The notes beneath the pieces are model-generated. The model was not told the DNA's origin, made no database searches, and saw only the letters and a list, made by a program, of their open reading frames with translations. Position numbers and translations under genes: made by a program. From an uncultured Lachnospiraceae bacterium (GTDB taxonomy: Bacteria > Bacillota > Clostridia > Lachnospirales > Lachnospiraceae), in the NCBI GenBank assembly GCA_947629525.1, contig CANREB010000022.1, forward strand, positions 1 to 39,857: 39,857 nucleotides of DNA, written 5' to 3'. The first letter of the stretch is position 1. The number at the start of each line of letters is the position of its first letter. Of this stretch, positions 14,627 to 23,131 are shown piece by piece.

Positions 14627-14663
14627 AAAAAATGCTTTGGTGACAATTCCCAAAGCATTTTTA
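14627..14663 (-). terminator. Rho-independent terminator downstream of metQ
   Basis: The stem AAAAATGCTTTGG (14628-14640) pairs with CCAAAGCATTTTT (14650-14662), with T tracts on both sides, so it may work in both directions. It ends the metQ transcript about 10 bp after the stop codon. Confidence 0.8.
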
Positions 14664-14673
14664 TCATAACGTC

Positions 14674-15639
14674 TTATTCAAATGGAATTACAGCTCCGTC
14701 ATATGTGTCCGTGATGTACTGTTTTACTTCGTCTGACTTTAATACGTCAACAAGTGCCTTGATGCCCTCGTCATTCTCATGTCCTTCCTTTACTGCGATG
14801 ACATTAACGTATGTCTGTGCCGCCTCTGAATCTGACTGCTCGTAAGCTACCGCATCCTTTGCTACAGAAAATCCCGCTTCAAGCGCATAGTTGCCGTTCA
14901 ATACCATAAAAGCTACTTCATCCTTAACACGTGCAACCTGTGCTGCTTCAAGCTCAAGGATCTCAACATCGACTGATTTCTCCTCGATATCGTTCACTGT
15001 CGCATCAAGTCCGGCGCCATCTTTTAATTTGAGTACTCCGTTTGCCTCGAGAAGCAGAAGCGCTCTCGCCTCATTTGTCGTGTCGTTTGGCACCGCTATC
15101 GTATCACCGTCCTCAAGCGCGCTCAAATCGGACTTCGTACCGGGATAAATGCCAAACGGCTCATAATGTATGCCGCCCGCGTTCACAAGATGCGTGCCGT
15201 GTTCCTCATTGAAGCTGTCAAGATAAGGGATGTGCTGGAAATAATTTGCGTCCATCTCCTCACTCTCCACTACGTTATTCGGAAGTATGTAATCGTCAAA
15301 TACCGTAACTTCAAGCGTCCAACCCTGTTTCTCCAAAATCGGTGCCGCATATTCGAGAATTTCAGCATGCGGCGTTGCCGATGCCGCTATCGTGATAGTT
15401 CCCTTGTTCTCGACCTCTTCGGAAGTCTCTGCTGCCGCAGTTGAAGTTTCCGCCTCCGACTCTGCAGCTGCCGTTTCTGTCTGCGCCTGTGTTGCCGCTG
15501 TCTCTGTTGAAGTCTCTGCCGATGCCGCGTCAACGCTTGTATCGGTACTCTCCGACGCACCGCAGCCTGCAAGCACACCCATTGTCAGGACAGATGCCGC
15601 TGCTAATGATAATAATTTTCTTGTTACGTGGTTTTTCAT
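14674..15639 (-). CDS. metQ: MetQ/NlpA-family substrate-binding lipoprotein
   Basis: This is the extracellular lipid-anchored binding protein of a methionine ABC importer. A signal peptide with lipobox VLAGC puts the lipidated Cys at about residue 26. It is followed by an approximately 55-residue Ser/Thr/Glu/Ala linker and then the NlpA domain (GTITIAASATPHAEILEYAAPIL; MDANYFQHIPYLD; VPNDTTNEARALLLLE), all strong MetQ signatures. ATG 15639 has AGGAGG 8 nt upstream; the upstream ATG at 15660 has no such site. The metN and metI partners are not adjacent, so the protein must dock with a transporter encoded elsewhere. A strong sigma-A promoter, a palindrome just after the start point and a leader hairpin indicate regulated expression. 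Confidence 0.9.
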   Translation of the reverse strand: MKNHVTRKLLSLAAASVLTMGVLAGCGASESTDTSVDAASAETSTETAATQAQTETAAAESEAETSTAAAETSEEVENKGTITIAASATPHAEILEYAAPILEKQGWTLEVTVFDDYILPNNVVESEEMDANYFQHIPYLDSFNEEHGTHLVNAGGIHYEPFGIYPGTKSDLSALEDGDTIAVPNDTTNEARALLLLEANGVLKLKDGAGLDATVNDIEEKSVDVEILELEAAQVARVKDEVAFMVLNGNYALEAGFSVAKDAVAYEQSDSEAAQTYVNVIAVKEGHENDEGIKALVDVLKSDEVKQYITDTYDGAVIPFE

Positions 15640-15659
15640 AATAATTCCTCCTTCATTCA

Positions 15660-15688
15660 AAATCGGTGGTTACAAGCCTGACCGATTT
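15660..15688 (-). promoter_or_regulatory. Leader hairpin of metQ
   Basis: The minus strand has AAATCGGT (15688-15681) pairing with ACCGATTT (15667-15660) around a 13-nt loop, ending about 10 nt before the Shine-Dalgarno. It may affect translation or attenuation. It does not resemble a SAM riboswitch or T-box as far as I can see. Confidence 0.35.
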
Positions 15689-15699
15689 CTCCTTTATTT

Positions 15700-15716
15700 C
15701 CTATCTGCTTAGTAGG
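15700..15716. promoter_or_regulatory. Palindromic operator candidate at the metQ start point
   Basis: On the minus strand CCTACT-AAGC-AGATAGG forms an imperfect dyad covering about +3 to +19 of the predicted transcript. Its shape resembles the CCTA...TAGG dyads of Rrf2-family regulators of sulfur genes, but the regulator is an inference. Confidence 0.35.
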
Positions 15717-15725
15717 TATAACGGA

Positions 15726-15754
15726 ATATTATCATTTCCAGCCGCTGCTGTCAA
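15726..15754 (-). promoter_or_regulatory. Strong sigma-A promoter of metQ
   Basis: Minus-strand consensus TTGACA (15754-15749), 17 bp, TAATAT (15731-15726). The predicted start is near 15719, giving a leader of about 80 nt. Confidence 0.75.
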
Positions 15755-15769
15755 CAGTTTTTTCAAAAT

Positions 15770-16342
15770 TTATTTACAATTTGTACATATTCCCAAAAAA
15801 TACTCGTGTAACGCGGTACTTTTTGTAACTTCAGGGTGAAAAGATACGCCTAACTGGTTTCCATATTTTACCCCGACAATCTTTCCTCCTGCCGTGGCGA
15901 TTATATCAACGCCCTCATCAACACGCTCCACATAAGGCGCTCTTATAAATGTAAGGGGTATCTCGCCGACATCAGATACATATGCTTTCGCCGTAAAGCT
16001 GCCGAGCTGTCTGCCGTATGCGTTTCTTTTCACGGTGACGGGAAGCGTGGCAAGATGCGGGCTTTCTCCGCCCGCGATATTTTTTGCCATAAGTATCAGC
16101 CCCGCGCATGTGCCAAGCGTCGGCAGTCCGCTTTCTATCCTTTTGCGCAAGCCCTCATATATTCCAAGCTCCCTTATCAGCTTTCCCATCACTGTACTTT
16201 CTCCGCCGGGCAGGATGATCCCGTCAAAGTCATGCTCCAAATCGCTTTTCTTTCGTATTTCAATGCTCTCTGCGCCTAAATCAGAAAGCATCTTTTCATG
16301 TTCGGCAAACGCGCCCTGTACGGCTAAGACTGCTATTTTCAT
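15770..16342 (-). CDS. pdxT: PdxT, glutaminase subunit of PLP synthase
   Basis: This subunit supplies ammonia from glutamine to PdxS for direct synthesis of pyridoxal 5'-phosphate. It is a class I glutaminase of 190 residues starting MKIAVLAVQGAFAEH. It has the LPGGEST motif at 45-51, catalytic Cys79 in GTCAGLI and the His-Glu pair in FHPEVT near 171. The start at 16342 follows GGAGAAA; two upstream in-frame ATGs would add a non-family extension. It lies 73 bp after pdxS on the same strand, so the two make a pdxST operon. No separate promoter is needed, though the gap is larger than usual. Confidence 0.95.
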   Translation of the reverse strand: MKIAVLAVQGAFAEHEKMLSDLGAESIEIRKKSDLEHDFDGIILPGGESTVMGKLIRELGIYEGLRKRIESGLPTLGTCAGLILMAKNIAGGESPHLATLPVTVKRNAYGRQLGSFTAKAYVSDVGEIPLTFIRAPYVERVDEGVDIIATAGGKIVGVKYGNQLGVSFHPEVTKSTALHEYFLGICTNCK

Positions 16343-16415
16343 GAGTTTCTCCATTTCCGCGCTATCTTTATAACGCAAATCCGCAAATGGACGGACTGCT
16401 GCACTTTACCGATTT

Positions 16416-17303
16416 TCAGCGTTCGCCGCTTTCCCCGCGAATGGACATGAGCAGTTCTATTTCCTGCTCGTTTATGCCTACCATTGCCTCGCCTAAGTCT
16501 TCCGAAAGCTCCGCTAAAAGCTTCGCGTCATTGTAATTGGTGACTGCCTTGACTATTGCGGCGGCTCTTTTTTGGGGATTGCCTGACTTGAAAATACCTG
16601 AACCCACAAATACGCCCTCCGCGCCAAGCTGCATCATAAGCGCCGCGTCCGCGGGCGTCGCCACGCCGCCCGCCGCAAAATTCACTACGGGAAGCCTGCC
16701 GTTTTCATGGACATACACTGCAAGTTCATAGGAAACGCCCAGTTCCTTTGCCGCATTAAAGAGCTCATCCTCACGCATTGATGTAAGGCGCGCGATCTCA
16801 CTGTTCATCCTGCGCATATGGCGCACCGCCTGAACTATATCGCCTGTACCCGGCTCACCCTTTGTCCTTATCATCGATGCGCCCTCGCTGATGCGGCGAA
16901 GCGCCTCGCCTAAATCTTTCGCACCGCACACGAACGGCACTTTAAATTTGGTTTTGTCAATATGGTATACGTCGTCTGCGGGCGAAAGGACTTCGCTCTC
17001 GTCGATATAGTCTATCTCTATCGCCTCTAAAATCTGTGCTTCCGCAAAATGTCCTATGCGGCATTTTGCCATAACAGGGATAGATACTGCCTCCTGTATT
17101 TCTTTGATCATCTTCGGGTCGCTCATTCTTGCCACGCCACCCGCTGCCCTGATATCCGCGGGGATGCGCTCAAGCGCCATCACGGCGCATGCGCCCGCCT
17201 CCTGCGCGATGACAGCCTGTTCAGGCGTGGTCACGTCCATAATAACTCCGCCCTTTAACATTTGGGCGAGTTCTTTGTTTAAGTTATATCTTTCATTTTC
17301 CAT
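16416..17303 (-). CDS. pdxS: PdxS, PLP synthase catalytic subunit
   Basis: PdxS condenses ribose 5-phosphate, glyceraldehyde 3-phosphate and ammonia into PLP; it forms a dodecamer of (beta/alpha)8 barrels with PdxT. The 295-residue length is normal. Visible features are [13 protein letters not shown] with catalytic Asp23, Lys80 in VMAKCRIGH, and [15 protein letters not shown] and [15 protein letters not shown] further on. ATG 17303 follows GGAGG. It is the first gene of pdxS-pdxT. A bulged hairpin lies in its leader, and the terminator of the upstream ATPase gene separates it from that gene. Confidence 0.96.
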   Translation of the reverse strand: MENERYNLNKELAQMLKGGVIMDVTTPEQAVIAQEAGACAVMALERIPADIRAAGGVARMSDPKMIKEIQEAVSIPVMAKCRIGHFAEAQILEAIEIDYIDESEVLSPADDVYHIDKTKFKVPFVCGAKDLGEALRRISEGASMIRTKGEPGTGDIVQAVRHMRRMNSEIARLTSMREDELFNAAKELGVSYELAVYVHENGRLPVVNFAAGGVATPADAALMMQLGAEGVFVGSGIFKSGNPQKRAAAIVKAVTNYNDAKLLAELSEDLGEAMVGINEQEIELLMSIRGESGER

Positions 17304-17326
17304 ATGTCAGTCCTCCATTTGAAAAC

Positions 17327-17354
17327 GAAGCCGCGCAGCATTACCTGCAGCTTC
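17327..17354 (-). other. Bulged leader hairpin upstream of pdxS
   Basis: Outer arms GAAGC/GCTTC and inner arms GCAG/CTGC form an interrupted stem 23 nt before the pdxS start. It could be a leader structure; no known PLP-sensing element is recognised. Confidence 0.25.
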
Positions 17355-17408
17355 AAGTTACCGGTTGAAAGATAATGCGCATTTTCTTATCGTGTTTTAT
17401 GATATAAG

Positions 17409-17438
17409 AAAACTGACACTGTTTAAAGTGTCAGTTTT
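17409..17438 (-). terminator. Rho-independent terminator of the AAA-ATPase/nuclease gene
   Basis: An 11-bp perfect stem AAAACTGACAC/GTGTCAGTTTT with an 8-nt loop lies 54 bp beyond the stop at 17492, with T-rich flanks on both strands. Confidence 0.75.
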
Positions 17439-17491
17439 GATATTTTTTAGGTGTACAGTTGTATTGATTTTTAAATAGGCACTTGCTGTTT

Positions 17492-19189
17492 TTATCCTGA
17501 AATCACCCTGCAGCGTTTCTTGTAGCACGCAATTCCATATTTGCGAATGGTCGTCATTCCGTCGTCTGTCAGTCTTTCCTCGTATCCGCGTTCATTAATC
17601 TGATTTAACGCCTCTTGGCATGCCGTGTCAAACGCTGCCTTTTCCGCGTATTTCAATTCTATTATAATGCCTGTTTCCCGCTCCTCTATCTCTATACTTA
17701 TGTCACTGTAACCATCGCCGGACTCGGCATTTGACTGAACATCCCATCCATCCATATTTGCAAAGAGTCCAAGCAGGATGCCGTGGTAAAAGTTTTCTTT
17801 CATTTCTTTTCTGACACCCGTGTCACGTATACTGATCGTCTTTTTCAGATAAGCATTAAAGCCCTCCTCGATAGCGGCAGTGTCATTTTCCTCAAATGCT
17901 TTGCAGAAGCTTTCCAACTTTTCCATATTTCTTCGAGTTTCGCTTTTGAACCACTCTCGGATTTGGCGGATATAGATCCATCGTACCTCCTTATTTGGTA
18001 TTACAAGCTCTGTCAGGTCGTCCGGCTGTGCGCTGCGCTGCGTCAAATAGCCTGTCGTAAAAAGGATGCTCCATAGGTTATCCGGGTCGGAATCGAGGTC
18101 TCTGTAGGTCAGTTCCTGACGAATCATCTTTTTGATGCTGCCGCCATTGATCAACTGTTCGACATCGTTTCTGTCCGATGTTTTTGCTTTGCTCAAAAAG
18201 CTTCTGATGATGTCGTTGCTGCTTGTGTTTACCCAGTAATTCTGAGGTTCTGTCACACTTCCATCGCGCAAATCGCCGCAATAATTGATCACGTCCCAAG
18301 GGCAATATATTTCCATATTGCCAAACATATAGCCATCATACCACTCCCTGACTTTGTTATACTGGTCTGAAAATCCGTAATATTCCAGTATTTGACGTAC
18401 TTCCGCGTCCGTAAAGCCAAAATATTCCCTATAACGCACGTCTTTTATTGTATATACTTTGAAATTATTCAGCCCTGTAAATATGCTTTCCTTTGATATC
18501 CTAAGACACCCTGTAAGGACCGCAAACTGCAAACTGTCATTTGTTTTGAATGCGTTTCCGAAAAGAACTCTAATCAACTCTACCATAGAGTCATAGTATC
18601 CTGACCGATATGCCTTATCAAGCGGCACGTCATATTCATCAATGAGCATGATGACATTCTTATCATAATGCTTCTGCAAAAACTGTGACAATGTCTGCAG
18701 ACTATCCTTTAAAAGTTCGTCAGACATTGTAAACGCACCTGTTCTATCCATTTCAATAATCGCTTTGTACTGATTATGTTCTGCTTCTGACAGTTTATCG
18801 CTCTGCATCAAAAACTGGAAGCGAAGGGCTTCTTTGCAGATAATCCTTCGAAGCATAGTCTTTGCTTCCGTGAAGTTTTCTCCTGTTGCTCCTTTTAATG
18901 TAATGGAAATCACCGGAAATCTGCCCATATATTCCTCGCACAGCTCTTTTTCCTTTGAAATTTCAAGCCCGTCAAAAATCGTGCTGTCGCTTCCTGTTTC
19001 AAAAAAATATTTCAGCATACTCATAGTCAGTGTCTTGCCGAATCTCCGCGGGCGCGTGAACAGGTTCACATATGCCGAATTTTTCAAAAAATCTCTGATA
19101 AGCCATGTCTTATCCACATAGTAAAATCCGTCCTTGCGTATCCTTTCAAAATTCTCGATCCCCATAGGAAGCTTTATTTTTTCCGCCAT
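17492..19189 (-). CDS. AAA-ATPase-like protein with PD-(D/E)XK nuclease-like C-terminus
   Basis: This 565-residue cytoplasmic protein is of the type common in several copies in gut Clostridia and Bacteroidetes (PF09820 plus PF08011). The N-terminal ATPase has a Walker A-like motif TRPRRFGKTLTMSML at about 45-60 and Walker B VIMLIDEYDVPLD at about 180-195. The C-terminus has SDISIEIEERETGIIIELKYA, matching the D...E-x-K core of a PD-(D/E)XK nuclease. The biological role is not established; links to mobile elements or defence have been suggested but are unproven. ATG 19189 is chosen because GAGG lies 6 nt upstream; an in-frame ATG at 19207 lacks a site. It stands alone between hydF and pdxS with its own promoter and terminator. 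Confidence 0.85.
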   Translation of the reverse strand: MAEKIKLPMGIENFERIRKDGFYYVDKTWLIRDFLKNSAYVNLFTRPRRFGKTLTMSMLKYFFETGSDSTIFDGLEISKEKELCEEYMGRFPVISITLKGATGENFTEAKTMLRRIICKEALRFQFLMQSDKLSEAEHNQYKAIIEMDRTGAFTMSDELLKDSLQTLSQFLQKHYDKNVIMLIDEYDVPLDKAYRSGYYDSMVELIRVLFGNAFKTNDSLQFAVLTGCLRISKESIFTGLNNFKVYTIKDVRYREYFGFTDAEVRQILEYYGFSDQYNKVREWYDGYMFGNMEIYCPWDVINYCGDLRDGSVTEPQNYWVNTSSNDIIRSFLSKAKTSDRNDVEQLINGGSIKKMIRQELTYRDLDSDPDNLWSILFTTGYLTQRSAQPDDLTELVIPNKEVRWIYIRQIREWFKSETRRNMEKLESFCKAFEENDTAAIEEGFNAYLKKTISIRDTGVRKEMKENFYHGILLGLFANMDGWDVQSNAESGDGYSDISIEIEERETGIIIELKYAEKAAFDTACQEALNQINERGYEERLTDDGMTTIRKYGIACYKKRCRVISG

Positions 19190-19225
19190 ACCATACCTCT
19201 TTTCCATATAAAGCAGCTTTTTTAC

Positions 19226-19231
19226 AGTATA
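19226..19231 (-). promoter_or_regulatory. Extended -10 promoter of the AAA-ATPase gene
   Basis: TATACT is preceded by TGA, giving an extended TGnTATACT element. The -35 region is weak. It overlaps a pair of direct repeats (19231-19258). Confidence 0.45.
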
Positions 19232-19258
19232 TCACATCTTTCAGGCAAATCACATCTT
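19231..19258 (-). repeat. Direct 10-bp repeats at the ATPase promoter
   Basis: AAGATGTGAT occurs twice on the minus strand (19258-19249 and 19240-19231), with an 18-bp period, and the proximal copy abuts the -10. This could be a tandem operator. Confidence 0.35.
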
Positions 19259-19290
19259 AATTTCAAAAAAGCGTTATAAATTTCTTTTCA

Positions 19291-20487
19291 CTATGGCAAT
19301 GATATCCTGTCAAGTATTCCTGTCAGATGCGCTATGGCGACGCCGTAGTTAGTCATCGGCACACCCTGCGACTTAGCCCTGTCTATACGTGACAGCACAT
19401 ATCTTCTGTTGAACATACACGCCCCGCACTGGATGATCAAATCATACTTTGAAAGATCTTCGGGAAAATCCGTTCCGCTTTTTACGTCAGCCGTAAGCCC
19501 CTCGCCAAAACGCTTCCGCAGCATTCCCGGAAGCTTGACGCGCCCTATATCCTCCGCAAGCGGCGCATGAGTACAGCACTCTGCAATAAGCACCCTTGAT
19601 TTTTCGTTCAGCATATCGATAGCCTTTGCGCCCTCTATGTAATACGGCAAATCGCCCTTGTAAGCCGCCATAAGCACGGAAAACGACGTAAGCATGCTCT
19701 CGCTCGGCTTATGCTCATACACATATCCGAAAACCTGCGAATCGGTTATGATAAGCTTCGGCGGATTTTTGAGTGACGCAATCCCTTCGTCAAGTTTATC
19801 TGTCGTGACGCTCATGACAATGCACTTTTTGTCAAGCAGCTCGCGTATAGTCTGCACTTGCGGAAGTATCAGCCTGCCCTTTGGCGCCTGAATATCCTGC
19901 GGCATTACAAGCAGCACGACATCACTTGCCCCCACGAGCTGCCCTGTAATCTGTCTTGCATCAAAATCCTCCGGCACAAGCCTTGCAAGTTCCTCCTTCA
20001 CCTGTCCTATTCCTTCTCCTGTTGCTGAACTTACCGCAAAGGCAGAAAGTCCCGTTTCCTCGCGGATCTTTTCCAAAAGCTTACTTGTATTTTCCCGCTT
20101 GTCCATCTTGCTCACAAGAGGAAGCACAGGTGTCTTTTTTTCCCTGAAAAATCTGACCCATTCAAGCTCTTCGCCCATATCCTCGTTGCCAAAAATTATG
20201 ACAGCAATGTCAGTTTTTTCTGCCGCAAGCTTTGTCTTTTCCACGCGGCTCTGCCCTAAGCTGCTGCTGTCATCAAATCCCGCGGTATCTATGATCACAC
20301 ACGCACCAAGCGGATTTATCTCCATAGGCTTATATACGGGGTCCGTAGTAGTCCCCGCCATATCAGCCACAATCGACACCTGCTGCCCTGTGAAAGCATT
20401 TATAAAAGAAGATTTTCCGCTGTTTGCCCGCCCGAATATCCCTATATGCAGGCGGTTCGCGCTCGGCGTTTCATTTAATGTTGACAT
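19291..20487 (-). CDS. hydF: HydF, [FeFe]-hydrogenase maturation GTPase
   Basis: HydF is the scaffold on which the 2Fe subcluster of the H-cluster is completed before transfer to HydA. The 398 residues include a GTPase domain with GRANSGKSSF (about 19-28), DTAGFDD and VSKMDKR. A dimerisation region follows, and then a C-terminal cluster domain with CTHAP and IIQCGACMFNRR. The family cluster motif is CxH...HCxxC; here the His before CxxC is Gln, leaving three Cys ligands and a variable fourth position. It lies 23 bp after hydG in the hydE-hydG-hydF operon. No hydrogenase structural gene is in the window. Confidence 0.96.
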   Translation of the reverse strand: MSTLNETPSANRLHIGIFGRANSGKSSFINAFTGQQVSIVADMAGTTTDPVYKPMEINPLGACVIIDTAGFDDSSSLGQSRVEKTKLAAEKTDIAVIIFGNEDMGEELEWVRFFREKKTPVLPLVSKMDKRENTSKLLEKIREETGLSAFAVSSATGEGIGQVKEELARLVPEDFDARQITGQLVGASDVVLLVMPQDIQAPKGRLILPQVQTIRELLDKKCIVMSVTTDKLDEGIASLKNPPKLIITDSQVFGYVYEHKPSESMLTSFSVLMAAYKGDLPYYIEGAKAIDMLNEKSRVLIAECCTHAPLAEDIGRVKLPGMLRKRFGEGLTADVKSGTDFPEDLSKYDLIIQCGACMFNRRYVLSRIDRAKSQGVPMTNYGVAIAHLTGILDRISLP

Positions 20488-20510
20488 TGTTTTTTCCCTT
20501 TCTTAGAGTC

Positions 20511-21932
20511 TTAAAACCTAAAATCCCTCTGTCCTCCCTCTATGTCATGGATGCACTCATACGCTTTCTGCTTTACCTTCGGATTAGGGATATTTTCAAG
20601 TTCTTTGTCGATCAGCGCCATACCGATTTTTCTTGTCTCCTCGCTTGCGTAGTCCTCCAAGTACTCTTTCAGCGTCATAAGCGCGTTGGGGTGGCAGCAG
20701 TTTAAGATCTGCATATTTTTGCACAGCGCCATAAAGCGGTCGCCCGTCCTGCCCTCGCGATAACAGGCAGTACAGAAACTTGGTATATATCCAAGTTTCA
20801 TAAGCCAGTTCACTACCTCGTCAAGCGTGCGGTTGTCGCTCACGTCAAACTGCGCGCTCGTGACCTCGTCAGGTGTTTCAGGCTCGGCGTAGCCGCCTAC
20901 GCTTGTCCTTGACGCGCCGCTTATCTGCGATACTCCAAGCGGCAACACGCGTTCCCTTACCGCCTGACTTTCCCTTGTGGAAATGATCATGCCCGTATAA
21001 GGCACACTGATACGTATAAGCGCGCAGATCTTCGCAAATACGTCATCGCTTATGCCGTTGTCAAAAGCGGCAGGATCTATGTCGTCAGCATGTTTGACTC
21101 TCGGCACACTTATCGTATGCGGTCCTACGCCATGCACAGCCTCCAAATGCTCCGCGTGCATCAAAAGCCCCGCAAACTCATAACGGTACATTTCCAATCC
21201 GAAAAGCACGCCAAGTCCTACATCGTCTATGCCGCCCTCCATCGCCCGATCCATCGCTTCGGTATGATAGGCATAGTCATGCTTTGGTCCTGTAGGATGA
21301 AGCTTTTCGTAGCTCTCCTTGTGATAAGTTTCCTGGAAAAGTATATATGTACCGATACCCGCGTCTTTAAGCTTCTTGTAATTTTCTACAGTAGTAGCCG
21401 CGATATTGACATTTACGCGCCTTATAGCGCCGTTTTTGTGCTTTATGCTGTAAATGGTCTTTATACACTCCAAAATATACTCTATAGGATTGTTTACCGG
21501 ATCCTCGCCCGCCTCTATCGCAAGACGCTTATGCCCCATATCCTGCAGCGCCGTGACCTCACGCACAATATCCTCCTGCGTAAGCTTCTTGCGCGCAATA
21601 TGCTTGTTTTTCATATGATAAGGGCAGTACACACAGCCGTTCACACAGTAATTTGACAGATAAAGCGGCGCAAAGAGCACGATCCTGTTACCGTAGTAAT
21701 CTTTTTTTATCTGCTCGGCAAGTTCGTATATCTGCTTTATCTTTTCCTCGTCCTCGCACGCAAGAAGCACGGATGCCTCCCTGTGACTAAGCCCTTTTTT
21801 CTCTTTTGCTTTCTCAATTATGCTGTCGATCAGCTCAAAGTTTTCGCGGTTTGCATCCGCATAGGCAAGAGTATCTTTTATCTCCTCGTCAGAAATAAAT
21901 TCCTCCGCCTTTAAAGATTTCGCATCGTACAT
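20511..21932 (-). CDS. hydG: HydG, radical SAM tyrosine lyase for H-cluster assembly
   Basis: HydG cleaves tyrosine to p-cresol and dehydroglycine, yielding the CO and CN ligands of the hydrogenase H-cluster. The 473 residues have the N-terminal radical SAM motif NYCVNGCVYC (Cys96, Cys100, Cys103). The C-terminal second-cluster motif is CTACYREGRTG followed about 20 residues later by another Cys, matching CX2CX22C, which separates HydG from the related ThiH. ATG 21932 is 17 bp from hydE. It is the middle gene of the maturation operon. Confidence 0.97.
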   Translation of the reverse strand: MYDAKSLKAEEFISDEEIKDTLAYADANRENFELIDSIIEKAKEKKGLSHREASVLLACEDEEKIKQIYELAEQIKKDYYGNRIVLFAPLYLSNYCVNGCVYCPYHMKNKHIARKKLTQEDIVREVTALQDMGHKRLAIEAGEDPVNNPIEYILECIKTIYSIKHKNGAIRRVNVNIAATTVENYKKLKDAGIGTYILFQETYHKESYEKLHPTGPKHDYAYHTEAMDRAMEGGIDDVGLGVLFGLEMYRYEFAGLLMHAEHLEAVHGVGPHTISVPRVKHADDIDPAAFDNGISDDVFAKICALIRISVPYTGMIISTRESQAVRERVLPLGVSQISGASRTSVGGYAEPETPDEVTSAQFDVSDNRTLDEVVNWLMKLGYIPSFCTACYREGRTGDRFMALCKNMQILNCCHPNALMTLKEYLEDYASEETRKIGMALIDKELENIPNPKVKQKAYECIHDIEGGQRDFRF

Positions 21933-21949
21933 TATTCTTCCTCCGTTCC

Positions 21950-23002
21950 TCAGATAACTTTGTAATCGCCTCTGGCGGTCACAACTTTATAACCTATGCT
22001 TTCCATCCTCAATGAAAGGCAGTTTTTACATTCCGCCGCCTCATCGCCCGTGCAGATCTTGTTGTCATAGAGCGCATATTTGTCTCTCACGTTCACCGGC
22101 GAAAGATTAGGCATTACCACGTTCGCCCCGCTCATTATCCCGAGTTCGCGCCCCTTAGGGTCTATCGTGCCAAGCGCCGTCGTCGCAGGCAGAAGCACAT
22201 TCGGATTCATAAGCCTTATAATGGAAAGCAGCCGAAGCGTCATATCAAGAGTCCCTGCCGCCATATTTCCAAACGGCGTGTCCTTCTGCGGTATAAATGG
22301 TCCTATCCCTACCATATGCGGCTCAAACTCTTTTATAAAAATCAGATCTTCATAAATATTCTCCAACGTCTGAAAAGGCGAGCCCACCATAAATCCGCAG
22401 CCTGTCTGATAACCGATCGCCTTTAGATCCCAAAGACATCTTTTCCTGTCCGCACAGCTAAGTTCAGACGGATGAAGCTTTCCATAATGTTCCTCGTTTG
22501 CCGTTTCATGCCTCAAAAGATATCTGTCCGCGCCTGCGTCAAAAAACGCCTGATAGCTTTCGCGTTTTTTCTCTCCGATTGAAAGCGTCACGGCACAGTC
22601 GGGATAACGGCGCTTTATCTCCGAAACCATGTCACACACACGCTCATCGGTATAATAAGCGTCCTCTCCGCCTTGAAGCACAAAAGTCCTGAAACCAAGC
22701 TCATACCCCTGCCTGCAGCAATCCATTATCTGCTCCTTTGTCAGCCTGTAGCGCTCGGCGTTACTGTTGCTCTTCCTTATACCGCAGTAAAAGCAGTCAT
22801 TTTTACAATAATTTGTAAATTCAATAAGCCCACGTATGTAAATGTCCTTGCCGTATACTTTGTCGGCACACGCTCTTGCCGCCCTCATCAGCTTCTTTTT
22901 TTCATCGCCGCCGGCAGTCATAAGCATCTTAAACGCCTCGAAAGTAAGCTTTTCACCCTGTTCAAGTCCTTCTATTATCTTCGTTATATTCTGCGTATCC
23001 AC
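21950..23002 (-). CDS. hydE: HydE, radical SAM maturase for H-cluster assembly
   Basis: HydE is a radical SAM enzyme that processes the HydG-derived Fe(CO)2(CN) synthon on the path to the [2Fe] subcluster. The motif NYCKNDCFYCGIRKSN gives Cys66, Cys70 and Cys73. LQGGEDAYYTDERV and GEKKRESYQAFFDAGADRYLLRHETA follow as in the family. The best start is a GTG at 23002 with AAAGGA 9 nt upstream (350 residues). The frame stays open to a TTG at 23038 that has no ribosome site. It is the first gene of hydEGF, with a good sigma-A promoter at 23048-23076. Confidence 0.95.
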   Translation of the reverse strand: MDTQNITKIIEGLEQGEKLTFEAFKMLMTAGGDEKKKLMRAARACADKVYGKDIYIRGLIEFTNYCKNDCFYCGIRKSNSNAERYRLTKEQIMDCCRQGYELGFRTFVLQGGEDAYYTDERVCDMVSEIKRRYPDCAVTLSIGEKKRESYQAFFDAGADRYLLRHETANEEHYGKLHPSELSCADRKRCLWDLKAIGYQTGCGFMVGSPFQTLENIYEDLIFIKEFEPHMVGIGPFIPQKDTPFGNMAAGTLDMTLRLLSIIRLMNPNVLLPATTALGTIDPKGRELGIMSGANVVMPNLSPVNVRDKYALYDNKICTGDEAAECKNCLSLRMESIGYKVVTARGDYKVI

Positions 23003-23047
23003 TTTTTTGTTTCCTTTCCCATAACATTTTATCACCAAAAAAGTGCG

Positions 23048-23076
23048 ATTAAAATACCTATTTATTATTTTGTTAA
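23048..23076 (-). promoter_or_regulatory. Sigma-A promoter of hydEGF
   Basis: Minus-strand TTAACA (23076-23071), 17 bp, TTTAAT (23053-23048); each hexamer has five of six consensus bases. The leader to the GTG start is about 40 nt. Confidence 0.6.
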
Positions 23077-23131
23077 AATATGTTAAAATAATTTTGTCTA
23101 CGGTAATTTCAATAAAAAAGGAGCAATATTA

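Noticed and set aside
15387..15578. Arg/Gln-rich short frame overlapping metQ
   Set aside because: It is a frame-shifted reading of the low-complexity lipoprotein linker, not a gene.
15640..15769. A SAM riboswitch upstream of metQ
   Set aside because: The leader is only about 80 nt and lacks a recognisable SAM-I core; it shows only a simple hairpin and a dyad.
21090..21656. A 188-residue plus-strand open frame
   Set aside because: Antisense to hydG; composition and lack of motifs mark it as a shadow.
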